Source: Novosphingobium colocasiae (GTDB taxonomy: Bacteria > Pseudomonadota > Alphaproteobacteria > Sphingomonadales > Sphingomonadaceae). Taken from it: DNA of 64,000 nt. This document shows positions 8,062 to 17,205 of this stretch, piece after piece. The first letter of the stretch is position 1; each line of letters opens with the position of its first letter. The notes under the pieces are model-generated. The model saw only the letters and a list, made by a program, of their open reading frames with translations, did no database searches and was not told where the DNA came from. The stretch is taken from positions 1 to 64,000 of the forward strand of contig NZ_BMZA01000013.1 in NCBI RefSeq assembly GCF_014652555.1. Direction: 5' to 3'. The position numbers and the translations under genes are program-made.

Positions 8062-9102
8062 ATGAAATCCGGCAGATTCGCTAGCTGCGTGGGCCATGTC
8101 GCCAAGGCACTGGGTCTTTCGCTTGCAATAGCCGCCGCGTCGGCCGCCGCCTGGGCTCAGGAAGCTGCGCCGGCCGCCGCTCCCGCCGCCGCAGCCGGCA
8201 GCTACACGCCGATGAAGCCGACGCCGGGGATCGGCATGCCGGTCGATGGCGGTCTCGGCATCCAGACCCAGTTCTCCAAGATCGGCGAATATGGTCTGTG
8301 GATGCACGATGTCATCCTGATGCCGGTGATGGTCATCATCAGCGTTTTCGTCCTGGCCCTGCTGCTGTGGGTGATCGTGCGCTACAACAAGCGCGCCAAT
8401 CCGGTCGCTTCCAAGACCAGCCACAACACCCTGATCGAGGTTGTGTGGACCCTGCTGCCGGTGTTGATCCTGGTCGGCATCGCGATCCCCTCGATCGATC
8501 TCATCGCCAAGCAGTACAAGCCGGCCCCCAAGGGTGCGCTGACCATCAAGGCCACCGGCAACCAGTGGTTCTGGACTTACAGCTACCCGGACAACGGCGA
8601 TTTCGAAGTCGTCTCGAACATGCTGAACCTGCCCGGCCAGCCGGTCGTCAATAACGGCGTGCGTGACGTCGGCTCCAAGCCGTGGGACGGCCCGAGCCAT
8701 CTCGAAGTGGACAACCGCATGGTCGTTCCCGTCGGTGAGCCGATCCGCCTGCTGGTGACGGCGGCCGACGTGATCCACTCGTTCGCGGTGCCGTCGCTGT
8801 GGATGAAGCTGGACGGCGTGCCGGGCCGCATCAACGAGAAGGTGCTGCTCGTCGAAAAGCCGGGCGTCTATTACGGGCAGTGCTCGGAACTGTGCGGTGC
8901 CAAGCACGGCTACATGCCGATCGCGCTTGAGGCGCTCCCGCGCGACAAGTTCAATGCCTGGGTGCTGACCCACCCCGGCGGTGCCATCGACGGTCAGAAG
9001 CCGGCAGCCCAGGCTGCCGCCGCTCCGGCCGCCGAGGCTGCACCGGTCGGCGAAGCCACTGGCGAAGGCCAGGGCGACGCCACCGCCGCCGCCGCCGAAT
9101 AA
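8062..9102 (+). CDS. ctaC: Cytochrome c oxidase subunit II
   Basis: A 346-residue subunit of the aa3-type oxidase that accepts electrons from cytochrome c. The start at 8062 is preferred over an in-frame ATG at 7978 because it gives a clean signal peptide ending near AAAWAQ and lies downstream of the predicted promoter. Two membrane helices follow (about 72-100 and 118-140). The periplasmic cupredoxin domain ends with the CuA motif YYGQCSELCGAKHGYMPIA, with both cysteines, the Glu, His and Met. An Ala/Pro/Glu-rich tail of about 40 residues has no obvious role. It is the first gene of the locus, 30 bp before ctaD. Confidence 0.97.
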   Translation: MKSGRFASCVGHVAKALGLSLAIAAASAAAWAQEAAPAAAPAAAAGSYTPMKPTPGIGMPVDGGLGIQTQFSKIGEYGLWMHDVILMPVMVIISVFVLALLLWVIVRYNKRANPVASKTSHNTLIEVVWTLLPVLILVGIAIPSIDLIAKQYKPAPKGALTIKATGNQWFWTYSYPDNGDFEVVSNMLNLPGQPVVNNGVRDVGSKPWDGPSHLEVDNRMVVPVGEPIRLLVTAADVIHSFAVPSLWMKLDGVPGRINEKVLLVEKPGVYYGQCSELCGAKHGYMPIALEALPRDKFNAWVLTHPGGAIDGQKPAAQAAAAPAAEAAPVGEATGEGQGDATAAAAE

Positions 9103-9132
9103 GCCCGTATCACGAGGACAGGTCGAATAATC

Positions 9133-10818
9133 ATGGCAACCACCGCAGACCATTTCCAGGGCCACGTGGACGATCACGGGCACGCGGATCATGACCACAA
9201 GCCGGCGTTCTTCGCCCGCTGGTTCATGTCCACCAACCACAAGGACATCGGCACGATGTACCTGATCTTCGCGATTTTCGCGGGGATCATCGGCGGCGCT
9301 TTCTCGGGCATGATGCGCATCGAGCTGGCCGAGCCGGGCATCCAGTATCTCGATACGTTCGCCAAGTGGTTCGGTGCCGTCAATCCGGACTTCAACTCGT
9401 CTCTCCACGTGTGGAACGTGCTGATCACGGCGCACGGCCTGATCATGGTGTTCTTCATGGTCATGCCCGCCATCATCGGCGGCTTCGGCAACTGGTTCGT
9501 CCCGCTCATGATCGGCGCGCCCGACATGGCGTTCCCGCGCATGAACAACATCTCGTTCTGGCTGACCGTCGCCGGGTTCTGCTCGCTGCTGTGCTCGGCC
9601 TTCGTGCCTGGCGGCACCGGCCTTGGTGCCGGCACCGGCTGGACCGTCTACGCCCCGCTTTCGACCACCGGTTCGCCCGGCCCGGCGGTGGACTTCGGCA
9701 TCTTCGCGCTGCACCTTTCGGGTGCCGGCTCGATCATGGGCGCGATCAACTTCATCACCACCATCTTCAACATGCGCGCGCCCGGCATGACCATGCACAA
9801 GATGCCGCTGTTCGTGTGGTCGGTGCTGGTCACCGCGTTCCTGCTGCTGCTGTCGCTGCCGGTCCTCGCCGCCGCGATCACCATGCTGCTGACCGATCGC
9901 AACTTCGGCACCACCTTCTTCGATCCTTCGGGCGGTGGCGATCCGGTGCTGTACCAGCACCTGTTCTGGTTCTTCGGCCACCCCGAAGTCTACATCATGA
10001 TCCTGCCGGGCTTCGGCATCGTCTCGCAGATCATCTCGACCTTCTCGAAGAAGCCGGTGTTCGGATACCTCGGCATGGCCTACGCCATGGTCGCCATCGG
10101 CGTCGTCGGCTTCATCGTGTGGGCCCACCACATGTACGCCACGGGCATGTCGGTGAACACCAAGATGTACTTCACCGCCGCCACCATGGTCATCGCGGTG
10201 CCCACCGGCGTGAAGATCTTCTCTTGGATCGCCACGATGTGGGGCGGCTCGATCGAGTTCAAGAGCCCGATGGTCTGGGCGATCGGCTTCATCTTCCTGT
10301 TCACCGTGGGTGGCGTCACCGGCGTCTATCTCGCCAACGGCGGCATCGATGACGTGGTGCACGATACCTACTTCGTCGTTGCTCACTTCCACTACGTGCT
10401 GTCGCTGGGTGCGGTCACCGCGCTGTTCGCCGGGTTCTATTACTGGTTCCCCAAGATGAGCGGCCGCATGCACTCGGAACTGCTCGCCCATATCCACTTC
10501 TGGATCTTCTTCGTGGGCGTGAACATGATCTTCTTCCCGATGCACTTCCTGGGCCTTCAGGGCATGCCGCGCCGCTACCCGGACTATGCCGAGGCCTATG
10601 CGCACTGGAACAAGGTCGCGACCGACGGCTACATGGTCATGGCGTTCAGCCTGGTGATCTGGTTCATCAACATCATCTACGCCTACACCGCCGGCAAGAA
10701 GGCCGAAGCCAACTACTGGGGCGAAGGCGCGACCACGCTGGAGTGGACGCTGTCCAGCCCGCCGCCGTTCCACCAGTTCGAGACCCTGCCCGTCATCGAA
10801 GACGCAGGTCACCACTGA
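9133..10818 (+). CDS. ctaD: Cytochrome c oxidase subunit I
   Basis: The 561-residue catalytic subunit, with about twelve membrane helices, carrying heme a, heme a3 and CuB. The heme a ligand lies in [15 protein letters not shown]. The cross-linked His-Tyr pair sits in [15 protein letters not shown], and the other CuB ligands in [10 protein letters not shown]. The heme a3 and second heme a histidines lie in [11 protein letters not shown]. The Glu of HPEVY marks it as an A-type oxidase. The His/Asp-rich N terminus (about 10-25) is a common sphingomonad extension. It lies between ctaC and ctaB, and a 120-bp gap with two hairpins follows. Confidence 0.98.
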   Translation: MATTADHFQGHVDDHGHADHDHKPAFFARWFMSTNHKDIGTMYLIFAIFAGIIGGAFSGMMRIELAEPGIQYLDTFAKWFGAVNPDFNSSLHVWNVLITAHGLIMVFFMVMPAIIGGFGNWFVPLMIGAPDMAFPRMNNISFWLTVAGFCSLLCSAFVPGGTGLGAGTGWTVYAPLSTTGSPGPAVDFGIFALHLSGAGSIMGAINFITTIFNMRAPGMTMHKMPLFVWSVLVTAFLLLLSLPVLAAAITMLLTDRNFGTTFFDPSGGGDPVLYQHLFWFFGHPEVYIMILPGFGIVSQIISTFSKKPVFGYLGMAYAMVAIGVVGFIVWAHHMYATGMSVNTKMYFTAATMVIAVPTGVKIFSWIATMWGGSIEFKSPMVWAIGFIFLFTVGGVTGVYLANGGIDDVVHDTYFVVAHFHYVLSLGAVTALFAGFYYWFPKMSGRMHSELLAHIHFWIFFVGVNMIFFPMHFLGLQGMPRRYPDYAEAYAHWNKVATDGYMVMAFSLVIWFINIIYAYTAGKKAEANYWGEGATTLEWTLSSPPPFHQFETLPVIEDAGHH

Positions 10819-10858
10819 TGGCAGTGCCCGCCCCCAATGGGGTCGGGCACCCAAAGCT

Positions 10859-10906
10859 CCCCTCCCGCTCGCGGGAGGGGCCGGGGGAGGGCTTGTCGGC
10901 CCTCCC
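10859..10906. repeat. Tandem GC hairpins between ctaD and ctaB
   Basis: CCCCTCCCG pairs with CGGGAGGGG around CTCG (10859-10880). A second stem, GGGAGGGC with GCCCTCCC, follows up to 10906. The same 9-bp stem recurs at 16260-16281 before the methyltransferase gene, so this is a small repeat family rather than a dedicated terminator. There is no T-run. It may slow RNA decay or transcription between oxidase genes. Confidence 0.55.
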
Positions 10907-10937
10907 TAGTTGTTTGAAGCCTCCGTCTGTGTGAAGA

Positions 10938-11870
10938 ATGGCTGACGATCGCGATATGGAACAGGCCCTTACCCAGCCCCTGCCGGCCGACTGGCGCGAC
11001 CTTCTGGCGCTGACCAAGCCGCGGGTGATGAGCCTCGTCATCTTCACCGGCCTGTGCGGCCTGCTCGCCGCGCCGGGCCAGATAAACCCGGTGCTGGGCT
11101 TTACCGCGATCCTGTGCATCGCCATGGGCGCGGGCGGTGCCGCTGCGCTCAACCAGTGGTGGGAAGCCGATATCGACGCCGGCATGAAGCGCACCGCCGG
11201 CCGGCCGCTGCCGCAGGGCCGGCTCGATCGCACCACCGCGCGCGATTTCGCCGGGGTGCTGTGCGCCGCTTCGGTATTCCTGATGGGGCTGGCGATCGGC
11301 TGGCTGGCCGCCGGGATCCTGGCGATCTCGATCGTCTATTATGCCGTTGTCTATACCATCTGGCTCAAGCCGCGCACCCCGCAGAACATCGTCATCGGCG
11401 GCGGTGCGGGCGCGTTTCCGCCGCTGATCGGCTGGGTCGCGGTGACCGGCGATATCACCCTGATGCCCGTGCTGCTGTTCACCATCATCTTCATCTGGAC
11501 GCCGCCGCACTTCTGGGCGCTGTCGCTGTTCGTGAAGAGCGACTATGCCAAGGTCGGCATCCCGATGCTGCCGGTCGTCGCAGGTGAACGGGTGACGCGG
11601 CACCAGATCCTGATCTACAGCCTGGTGCTGCTGCCGATCTCGGTCCTGCCGTGGTGGATCGGCGGGGCGGGCGCGATCTACGGCGTCAGCGCCACCGTGC
11701 TCTCATTGCTGTTCCTGGCGCTCGCCCTGCGCGTGGGCCTGCGCCAACGGCAGACCGACGACGATGCGATGAAGCCTGAAAAGCAGCTTTTCGCCTATTC
11801 GGTACTCTACCTCTTCGCGCTGTTCGCGGCGCTGGTGGCCGACCACTACCTGATGCTTCAGGTCGCCTAA
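10938..11870 (+). CDS. ctaB: Protoheme IX farnesyltransferase (heme O synthase)
   Basis: A 310-residue UbiA-superfamily membrane enzyme that adds farnesyl to heme b to make heme O, the precursor of heme A for this oxidase. The first Asp-rich motif is in [20 protein letters not shown] (near residue 70). The second region is [14 protein letters not shown] followed by [15 protein letters not shown]. About nine membrane helices are visible. The gene is 10 bp upstream of the 43-residue membrane protein. The heme A synthase (ctaA) is not in this window. Confidence 0.97.
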   Translation: MADDRDMEQALTQPLPADWRDLLALTKPRVMSLVIFTGLCGLLAAPGQINPVLGFTAILCIAMGAGGAAALNQWWEADIDAGMKRTAGRPLPQGRLDRTTARDFAGVLCAASVFLMGLAIGWLAAGILAISIVYYAVVYTIWLKPRTPQNIVIGGGAGAFPPLIGWVAVTGDITLMPVLLFTIIFIWTPPHFWALSLFVKSDYAKVGIPMLPVVAGERVTRHQILIYSLVLLPISVLPWWIGGAGAIYGVSATVLSLLFLALALRVGLRQRQTDDDAMKPEKQLFAYSVLYLFALFAALVADHYLMLQVA

Positions 11871-11880
11871 GGACACAACC

Positions 11881-12012
11881 ATGAACCAGCCGCCCCGCAC
11901 GCCCGAGCAGATCCGCCGCAGCCGCAACCGCGTGCTGGGACTGGCACTGGCCGGGTTCGTGATCCTCGTATTCTTTGTCTCGATCGCCAGGATCAAGGCC
12001 GGGATCGGCTGA
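11881..12012 (+). CDS. 43-residue single-span membrane protein of the oxidase locus (CoxF-like)
   Basis: The frame opens with ATG 10 bp after ctaB and encodes a 43-residue peptide. It has a basic N terminus (MNQPPRTPEQIRRSRNRV) and then one membrane helix of about 20 residues (LGLALAGFVILVFFVSIARI). Its stop overlaps the ctaG start in the arrangement TGATG. Small proteins of this layout occur between ctaB and ctaG in many alphaproteobacteria, often labelled CoxF or oxidase assembly protein. Because of its size it is easily missed. Its role is unknown; position and coupling suggest assembly or stability of the oxidase. Confidence 0.85.
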   Translation: MNQPPRTPEQIRRSRNRVLGLALAGFVILVFFVSIARIKAGIG

Positions 12013-12614
12013 TGCCGGTGGCGGACGCTCCTGCGCGCGCGCCCGCGCCCAAGGCGAACCGCAAGGTTGCCCTGCTGGCGCTGGGCGGCGCGCTGGCGAT
12101 GCTGGGCATGGGCTTTGCAGCGGTGCCGCTCTATCGCATCTTCTGCCAGGCGACAGGTTTTGGCGGTACGACTGCCCGGGCCACCGAGCAACAGGCCGCC
12201 ACCGTGCGCGACAGCGGTCGCACCATCGCCATGCGCTTCGATGCCAATGTCGAACGCGGCATGCCGTGGCAGTTCAAGCCGCTTCAGAACACCGATACGG
12301 TATCGATCGGCGTGCGGGACATGGCGCTGTTCTGGGCCCGCAACACGTCGAGCCACAGCATTACCGGTACCGCCAGTTTCAACGTCGAGCCGGAGCAGGC
12401 GGGGCGGTTCTTCAACAAGATCCAGTGCTTCTGCTTCACCGAGCAGACGCTCAAGCCGGGCGAGGAAGTGCGCATGCCGGTGATCTACTATGTCGATCCG
12501 GCGATCCTTCAGGACCCGGACAACAAGGACGTTCAGGAGATCACCCTGAGCTACACATTCCATGTCACCGCGATCGACGGAAAGACACTGGACCGGAGCA
12601 AGGCGGGCGGTTAA
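12012..12614 (+). CDS. ctaG: Cytochrome c oxidase assembly protein CtaG (Cox11 family)
   Basis: A 200-residue membrane-anchored copper chaperone that delivers copper to the CuB site of subunit I. One membrane helix lies at about 21-43. The periplasmic domain starts with YRIFCQATGFGG and holds the copper-binding pair in KIQCFCFTEQTL near residue 141. VPLYRIFCQ near the helix end carries the third conserved Cys. The start overlaps the stop of the 43-residue gene, so translation is coupled. ctaE follows after 80 bp. Confidence 0.96.
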   Translation: MPVADAPARAPAPKANRKVALLALGGALAMLGMGFAAVPLYRIFCQATGFGGTTARATEQQAATVRDSGRTIAMRFDANVERGMPWQFKPLQNTDTVSIGVRDMALFWARNTSSHSITGTASFNVEPEQAGRFFNKIQCFCFTEQTLKPGEEVRMPVIYYVDPAILQDPDNKDVQEITLSYTFHVTAIDGKTLDRSKAGG

Positions 12615-12694
12615 GGGCCGCTGTTGAGAACGCGCGCGGTGCCGCCCTGATCGGCATGGCGTTGCGGATTTTGAGAATGGGGAAGCAGGGAACC

Positions 12695-13516
12695 ATGGCT
12701 GGGACCAAGAACCACGATTACCACATCTTGCCGCCCGACATCGTCCCGCTGGCGACGACGATCGGCGCATTCGTGTTCACCAGCGGCATGGTCCTGCACA
12801 TGCACGACATGGCCGGCGGTGCCTTCGTGCCGTGGCTGGGCATGGCGATCCTGCTCGCCAGCATGTTCGCCTGGTTCTCCAAGATCGTGAAGGAAGCGCA
12901 TGCCGGCGATCACACCCCGGTGGTGCAGCTTCACCAGCGCTACGGCATGATCACGTTCATCGCTTCGGAAGTGATGTTCTTCGTCGGCTGGTTCTGGGCG
13001 TTCTTCGATTTCTCGCTGTTCCCCTCGACGCTTTCGGAAGCCGTCGGCGGTCAGTGGCCGCCCAAGGCGATCGAAGCGGTGATGGACCCGTTCGCGCTGC
13101 CGCTGCTCAACACCCTGATCCTGCTGTGCTCGGGCACCACCGTCACCTGGGCGCACCATTCGCTGATCCACGGTGATCGCGAAGGCCTGAAGAAGGGGCT
13201 GTGGGCAACCATCCTGCTCGGCCTGCTGTTCTCGTGCATCCAGGCTTACGAATATATCCATGCGCCGTTCGGCTTCGGCCAGAACACCTATGGTTCGGCC
13301 TTCTACATGGCCACCGGGTTCCACGGCTTCCACGTCATCGTCGGCACGATCATGCTGATCGTCTGCCTCAAGCGCACTTACAACGGCGATTTCACGCCCC
13401 GCCAGCACTTCGGCTTCGAAGCCGCCGCCTGGTACTGGCACTTCGTCGACGTGGTGTGGCTGTTCCTGTTCGCCGCGATCTACATCTGGGGCAACTGGGG
13501 CGGCGTCATCGAGTGA
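12695..13516 (+). CDS. ctaE: Cytochrome c oxidase subunit III
   Basis: A 273-residue membrane subunit with seven predicted helices that stabilises proton uptake in the oxidase. The start MAGTKNHDYHILPPDIVPL is typical of the alphaproteobacterial protein. SEVMFFVGWFWAFFDFSLFP (near residue 89) and the final block AAAWYWHFVDVVWLFLFAAIY are hallmarks. The in-frame region upstream of 12695 does not look like protein, and GAAGCAGGG sits before this ATG. Its stop codon overlaps the GTG start of the DUF983 gene (GTGA). Confidence 0.97.
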   Translation: MAGTKNHDYHILPPDIVPLATTIGAFVFTSGMVLHMHDMAGGAFVPWLGMAILLASMFAWFSKIVKEAHAGDHTPVVQLHQRYGMITFIASEVMFFVGWFWAFFDFSLFPSTLSEAVGGQWPPKAIEAVMDPFALPLLNTLILLCSGTTVTWAHHSLIHGDREGLKKGLWATILLGLLFSCIQAYEYIHAPFGFGQNTYGSAFYMATGFHGFHVIVGTIMLIVCLKRTYNGDFTPRQHFGFEAAAWYWHFVDVVWLFLFAAIYIWGNWGGVIE

Positions 13517-13908
13517 CGCAGCCCGGCAACAGCCAGGAACCGCAATCGAAGGGGCAGCCGGACACCGCGTCGGCTGCCCTTCTCGGTTTGTGTCCCGATT
13601 GCGGTTCGAAGACGCTGTTCGACGGGATCGCGAAGTTCGCCGCCCGCTGCAGGGTCTGCGGCCTCGACTTTTCCACCTACAACGTCGGCGATGGCCCGGC
13701 CGCGTTCCTGACGTTCTTTGTCGGCGCGGTGATCGCGGGCGGCGCGATCTGGGTGCAACTGGCGTTCGAACCGCCGTTCTGGGTCCACATCCTGCTGTGG
13801 CTGCCGCTCTCGACTTTGCTCACCGTGGGCGGCCTGCGCGTTGCCAAGGCATGGCTCCTGATCGCCGAGCACCGGCGCAAGGCCGGCGAAGGCCGCCTGA
13901 AGGATTAG
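13513..13908 (+). CDS. DUF983 family membrane protein with two zinc-ribbon CxxC motifs
   Basis: A 131-residue protein starting at a GTG that overlaps the ctaE stop. Residues 30-57 hold CPDCGSKTLFDG and CRVCGLDF, a four-cysteine zinc ribbon. Two membrane helices follow (about 68-88 and 95-117). The family is fixed between ctaE and SURF1 in many alphaproteobacteria, so it is probably an oxidase biogenesis factor, though its biochemical role is unknown. The translational overlap with ctaE supports that. Confidence 0.9.
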   Translation: MTQPGNSQEPQSKGQPDTASAALLGLCPDCGSKTLFDGIAKFAARCRVCGLDFSTYNVGDGPAAFLTFFVGAVIAGGAIWVQLAFEPPFWVHILLWLPLSTLLTVGGLRVAKAWLLIAEHRRKAGEGRLKD

Positions 13909-13929
13909 CTTTGGATTTCCGGACCCATT

Positions 13930-14002
13930 CCGTTCGCGTCGAGCGCAGTCGAGACACGCCAGCGCCGCGCGAACGTGTCTCGACTTCGCTCGACACGAAC
14001 GG
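13930..14002. repeat. 73-bp palindromic repeat, family B, copy 1
   Basis: Two 29-bp arms, starting CCGTTCGCGTCGAGCG and ending CGCTCGACACGAACGG, match at 27 of 29 positions. Copy 2, at 31248-31320, has the same length and the same core GTCGAGACACG / CGTGTCTCGAC, with perfect 28-bp arms. It fills the DUF983-SURF1 gap and would form a long hairpin in RNA. Confidence 0.85.
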
Positions 14003-14035
14003 GGGTGGGCGATTTGAACGAGCGCTTGCGCTGAT

Positions 14036-14611
14036 ATGAAGCGCGCGATCCCGATCCTGCCTACGCTGGTTGTGCTGGCAGCCGCCGCCGTGATGGTGCG
14101 CATGGGGTTCTGGCAACTGGACCGGCTGCACCAGAAGGAAGCATTGCTGGCGCGGTATGAGGCCGCGCAACAGAGCGATATCATCGTGAACTGGCCGGGC
14201 AGCGACCCTAAATGGGAAGACAGACTTTACAGGCGCACGTCGGTGCTCTGCAGCAAGGTTGTCAGCCATTCCAGCATGGCGGGCGAGAATACCAAGGGCG
14301 AAGCCGGCCCCGCCGCGACCGCCCTTTGCGATCTTGGACACGGGTCGCAAGCGCTCGTGGTGCTGGGCTGGTCTCCCGACCCCAATGCCGGAAAGGGCTG
14401 GACGGGCGGCACGGTGACCGGATGGATCGCGCCGGGCCCGCGCCTGGTGGCCGATCCGCCGCTCGCCGGGCTTGAGGCCAATGCCCGCCCCGATCCGGCG
14501 GATATTCCCAACAACCACCTGTCCTATGCGATCCAGTGGCTCCTCTTCGCGCTGACTGCGCTGGTGATCTATGCCATCGCCCTGCGCAAGCGCCGGAAAG
14601 ACCGCCCTTAG
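14036..14611 (+). CDS. SURF1 family cytochrome oxidase assembly protein
   Basis: A 191-residue inner-membrane protein with a helix at each end (about 5-22 and 166-184) and a periplasmic domain between, the layout of SURF1/Shy1. The N-terminal motif MGFWQLDRLHQKEALL and the C-terminal NNHLSYAIQWLLFALTAL are diagnostic. SURF1 helps insert heme a into subunit I. It is at the short end of the family length range, with a reduced middle domain. Its stop overlaps the first base of the long inverted repeat that follows, and a family B palindrome precedes it. Confidence 0.93.
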   Translation: MKRAIPILPTLVVLAAAAVMVRMGFWQLDRLHQKEALLARYEAAQQSDIIVNWPGSDPKWEDRLYRRTSVLCSKVVSHSSMAGENTKGEAGPAATALCDLGHGSQALVVLGWSPDPNAGKGWTGGTVTGWIAPGPRLVADPPLAGLEANARPDPADIPNNHLSYAIQWLLFALTALVIYAIALRKRRKDRP

Positions 14612-14775
14612 CCCTCTCCCCGGATCGCGGAGAGGATACGCAGGCTTGCGAGCCTGCTCGCTAGCCGCAGTTGGAGAGGGGCTCTGCGGTCTCGGCGTGG
14701 CGCGCGCCTCTCCAAGCTTCGCTAGCTCCTCGCGGAGCAAGCTGCGCTATCCTCTCCGCGATCCGGGGAGAGGGC
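14611..14775. repeat. 165-bp inverted repeat, family C, copy 1
   Basis: Perfect 28-bp arms start GCCCTCTCCCCGGATCG and end CGATCCGGGGAGAGGGC. A second inner pair (GCTAGC, GGAGAGG / CCTCTCC) is nested inside. A related element at 59637-59758 shares the block beginning ATACGCAGGCTTG. It fills the gap between SURF1 and thrC and may terminate or attenuate the oxidase transcript. Confidence 0.85.
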
Positions 14776-14826
14776 CGAACATCCAGGCATTGCCAGTTTT
14801 TCCCGGCGCGGCTAACGCGCGGGGCC

Positions 14827-16227
14827 ATGGAATACATCAGCACGCGCGGCAGCGCTCCCGCTCTTGACTTCGCCGGCGCGACGCTGGCCGGCCTGGCTTC
14901 CGATGGCGGACTTTACGTGCCGAGCGCGTGGCCGCGGTTCAGCGAAGCCGAGATCGCGGCGCTGGCGGGCATGCCTTATGCCGAACTGGCGGCGAAGATC
15001 ATGTGGCCGTTCGTCGAAGGCAGCCTTGCCTACGATCGCCTGCTGGAACTGACCACCGCCGCCTATGGCCGTTTCAGCCACAAGGCGGTGACGCCGCTGC
15101 GCCAGCTTGATGAACAGAACTGGCTGCTCGAACTGTTCCACGGCCCCACGCTGGCGTTCAAGGACGTGGCGTTGCAGATGCTGGGGCTGCTGTTCGAGGA
15201 GTTCCTGGGAAGGTCCGATCGCAACCTGACGATCGTCGGCGCGACCTCGGGCGATACCGGATCGGCGGCGATCGATGCGGTGGCGGGGCGTGACAAGGTG
15301 CAGATCTTCATGCTGCATCCCAAAGGCCGGGTGTCCGACGTCCAGCGCAAGCAGATGACGACGGTGCTGGCCGACAACGTCCACAACATCGCCATCGAAG
15401 GCTCGTTCGATGATGCCCAGGCGATGGTGAAGCGGATGTTCAACGATACCGTGATGACCGATCGCTTTGCCATCGGCGCGGTCAATTCGATCAACTGGGC
15501 GCGGTTGATGGCGCAGGTGGTCTATTACTTCGCGGCCGCGCTGCAACTGGGGGCACCGGCACGCAAGGTGGCGTTCTCGGTGCCGACGGGCAACTTCGGT
15601 GATGTCTTCGCCGGCTATGTCGCGGCGCAGATGGGGCTGCCGATCGAGAAGCTGATCGTCGCCACCAATGTCAACGATATCCTCCACCGGGCGCTGGCCC
15701 ACGGTGATTATTCGCAAGGCACGGTGACGCCTACCGAAGCGCCGTCGATGGACATCCAGGTCTCGTCCAACTTCGAGCGGCTGCTGTTCGATGTCGGTGG
15801 CCGTGATGGCAAGGCGCTGGCTGCGCAGATGGCCGGGTTCGAAGCCAGCAAGGCGATGCAGCTCACCAACGCCCAGCGCGAGGGGGCGGCGGCGCTGTTC
15901 CAGTCGGCCGCCGCTGATGCCGATGCGATGCGCGATACGATCCGCTGGGCCCGCGAGGCTTGCGGCGAACTGATCGATCCGCACACCGCCTGCGGGCTTT
16001 ACGCCGCGCGCAACGGCGGGATCGATCCGGCGGTGCCGGTGGTCACGCTGGCGACCGCGCACCCGGCCAAGTTCCCCGATGCCGTCAGCCGCGCCACCGG
16101 CGAACACCCGGTGCTGCCCGCGCGCGTGGGTGATTTGTTCGAGCGCGAGGAGCGGATGGTAGAGCTGTCGGGCGATTACGACGCCGTTGCCGCCTTCGTG
16201 GCAGAGCATGCGACGGCGAAGGTATGA
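14827..16227 (+). CDS. thrC: Threonine synthase
   Basis: A 466-residue PLP enzyme that converts O-phosphohomoserine to threonine. The start MEYISTRGSAPALDF follows the long inverted repeat. The PLP lysine is Lys112 in FHGPTLAFKDVALQ. The phosphate-binding SGDTGSAAIDA lies near residue 141, and NSINWARLMAQVVYYF near 222 marks the long, class II (yeast/proteobacterial) type. The C-terminal LATAHPAKFPDAV is also typical. Other threonine-pathway genes are not in the window. Confidence 0.97.
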   Translation: MEYISTRGSAPALDFAGATLAGLASDGGLYVPSAWPRFSEAEIAALAGMPYAELAAKIMWPFVEGSLAYDRLLELTTAAYGRFSHKAVTPLRQLDEQNWLLELFHGPTLAFKDVALQMLGLLFEEFLGRSDRNLTIVGATSGDTGSAAIDAVAGRDKVQIFMLHPKGRVSDVQRKQMTTVLADNVHNIAIEGSFDDAQAMVKRMFNDTVMTDRFAIGAVNSINWARLMAQVVYYFAAALQLGAPARKVAFSVPTGNFGDVFAGYVAAQMGLPIEKLIVATNVNDILHRALAHGDYSQGTVTPTEAPSMDIQVSSNFERLLFDVGGRDGKALAAQMAGFEASKAMQLTNAQREGAAALFQSAAADADAMRDTIRWAREACGELIDPHTACGLYAARNGGIDPAVPVVTLATAHPAKFPDAVSRATGEHPVLPARVGDLFEREERMVELSGDYDAVAAFVAEHATAKV

Positions 16228-16259
16228 CCTGCGCCGCGACAGTCGGCGTTCTTTATGCT

Positions 16260-16281
16260 CCCCTCCCGCAGGCGGGAGGGG
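16260..16281. repeat. GC hairpin, same stem as at 10859
   Basis: CCCCTCCCG pairs with CGGGAGGGG around CAGG, in the thrC-methyltransferase gap and ending 4 bp before the ribosome site of the next gene. It is identical in stem sequence to the hairpin between ctaD and ctaB. Confidence 0.55.
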
Positions 16282-16297
16282 AAACAGGAGACAGCCT

Positions 16298-17197
16298 TTG
16301 GCTACGCTTTCGGCTGAACCCCTGATCCTCGCCGGCGATGGCTGGGCTGATTATGGCCTCGTCGATTCGGGCCACGGCCGCAAGCTGGAGCGCTATGGCG
16401 CGTACCGCTTCATCCGGCCCGAACCGCAGGCGATGTGGACCCCGCGGCAGGCCCAGTGGGACGCGCACGGCGAATTCGTGCCCGGTTCGGACGAGGACGG
16501 CGGCGGGCGCTGGCAGTTCGGCAAGCCGGTCGCGCGCGAAGGCTGGCCGCTGGCGTGGAACGAGGTGGCGTTCACCGCGCAGTGCACCCCGTTCCGCCAT
16601 CTGGGGTTCTTCCCCGATATGGCCCCCGTGTGGGACTGGATGCGCACCATGCTGGCGGGCGTGGCCGATGCCGAAACGCTGAACCTGTTCGGCTATACCG
16701 GCGTCGGCACGCTGGCGCTGTCGGCCCACGGGCGGGTCACCCACGTCGATGCCTCGAAGAAATCGGTGGCGCAGGCGCGTGAGAATGCGGCGCTTTCGGG
16801 CATGGCCGACCGTCCGGTGCGCTGGCTGGTCGATGATGCCGCCAAGTTCGCCGCGCGCGAGGTGCGCCGGGAAAAGCGCTATGACGGGATCATCCTCGAT
16901 CCGCCCAAGTTCGGGCGCGGTCCCGATGGCGAGGTCTGGCGTCTGGAAGAGCATTTGCCGGGGCTGCTGGCGGATTGCCGCCGGCTGGTGGACAGTGACA
17001 GCCGCTTCCTGTTCCTGACGGTCTATGCCGTGCGGATGTCGTCGCTGGCGCTGGCCGGGCTGATGGCCGAACTGTTCGCCGACCTGCCCGGCACGATCGA
17101 GCATGGCGATCTGGCCGTGCGCGAGGATGCCATGCCGGACGGAACCGGCCGACTGCTGCCGACGGCGATCTTCGCGCGCTGGTCCAATCCTCGCTAA
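16298..17197 (+). CDS. Class I SAM-dependent methyltransferase, RlmI-like
   Basis: A 299-residue methyltransferase. The start is a TTG at 16298 with AGGAG 7 bp upstream; no good ATG lies before the conserved part. NLFGYTGVGTLALSAHG (near residue 129) is the SAM-binding loop, VTHVDASKKSVAQARENA follows, and ILDPPKFGRGPDGEVW (near 198) is motif IV, with D-P-P-K as in the RlmI/RlmK rRNA cytosine methyltransferases. Both the PUA domain and the exact RlmI target are uncertain, so rRNA modification is inferred. It sits between thrC and folB. Confidence 0.85.
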   Translation: MATLSAEPLILAGDGWADYGLVDSGHGRKLERYGAYRFIRPEPQAMWTPRQAQWDAHGEFVPGSDEDGGGRWQFGKPVAREGWPLAWNEVAFTAQCTPFRHLGFFPDMAPVWDWMRTMLAGVADAETLNLFGYTGVGTLALSAHGRVTHVDASKKSVAQARENAALSGMADRPVRWLVDDAAKFAAREVRREKRYDGIILDPPKFGRGPDGEVWRLEEHLPGLLADCRRLVDSDSRFLFLTVYAVRMSSLALAGLMAELFADLPGTIEHGDLAVREDAMPDGTGRLLPTAIFARWSNPR

Positions 17198-17205
17198 GGG
17201 ACATC

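Noticed and set aside
7975..10854. A 959-codon minus-strand frame opposite ctaC and ctaD
   Set aside because: Antisense to two certain oxidase genes; the composition (His, Asp, Gly, Arg rich) is the shadow of the codon bias on the other strand.
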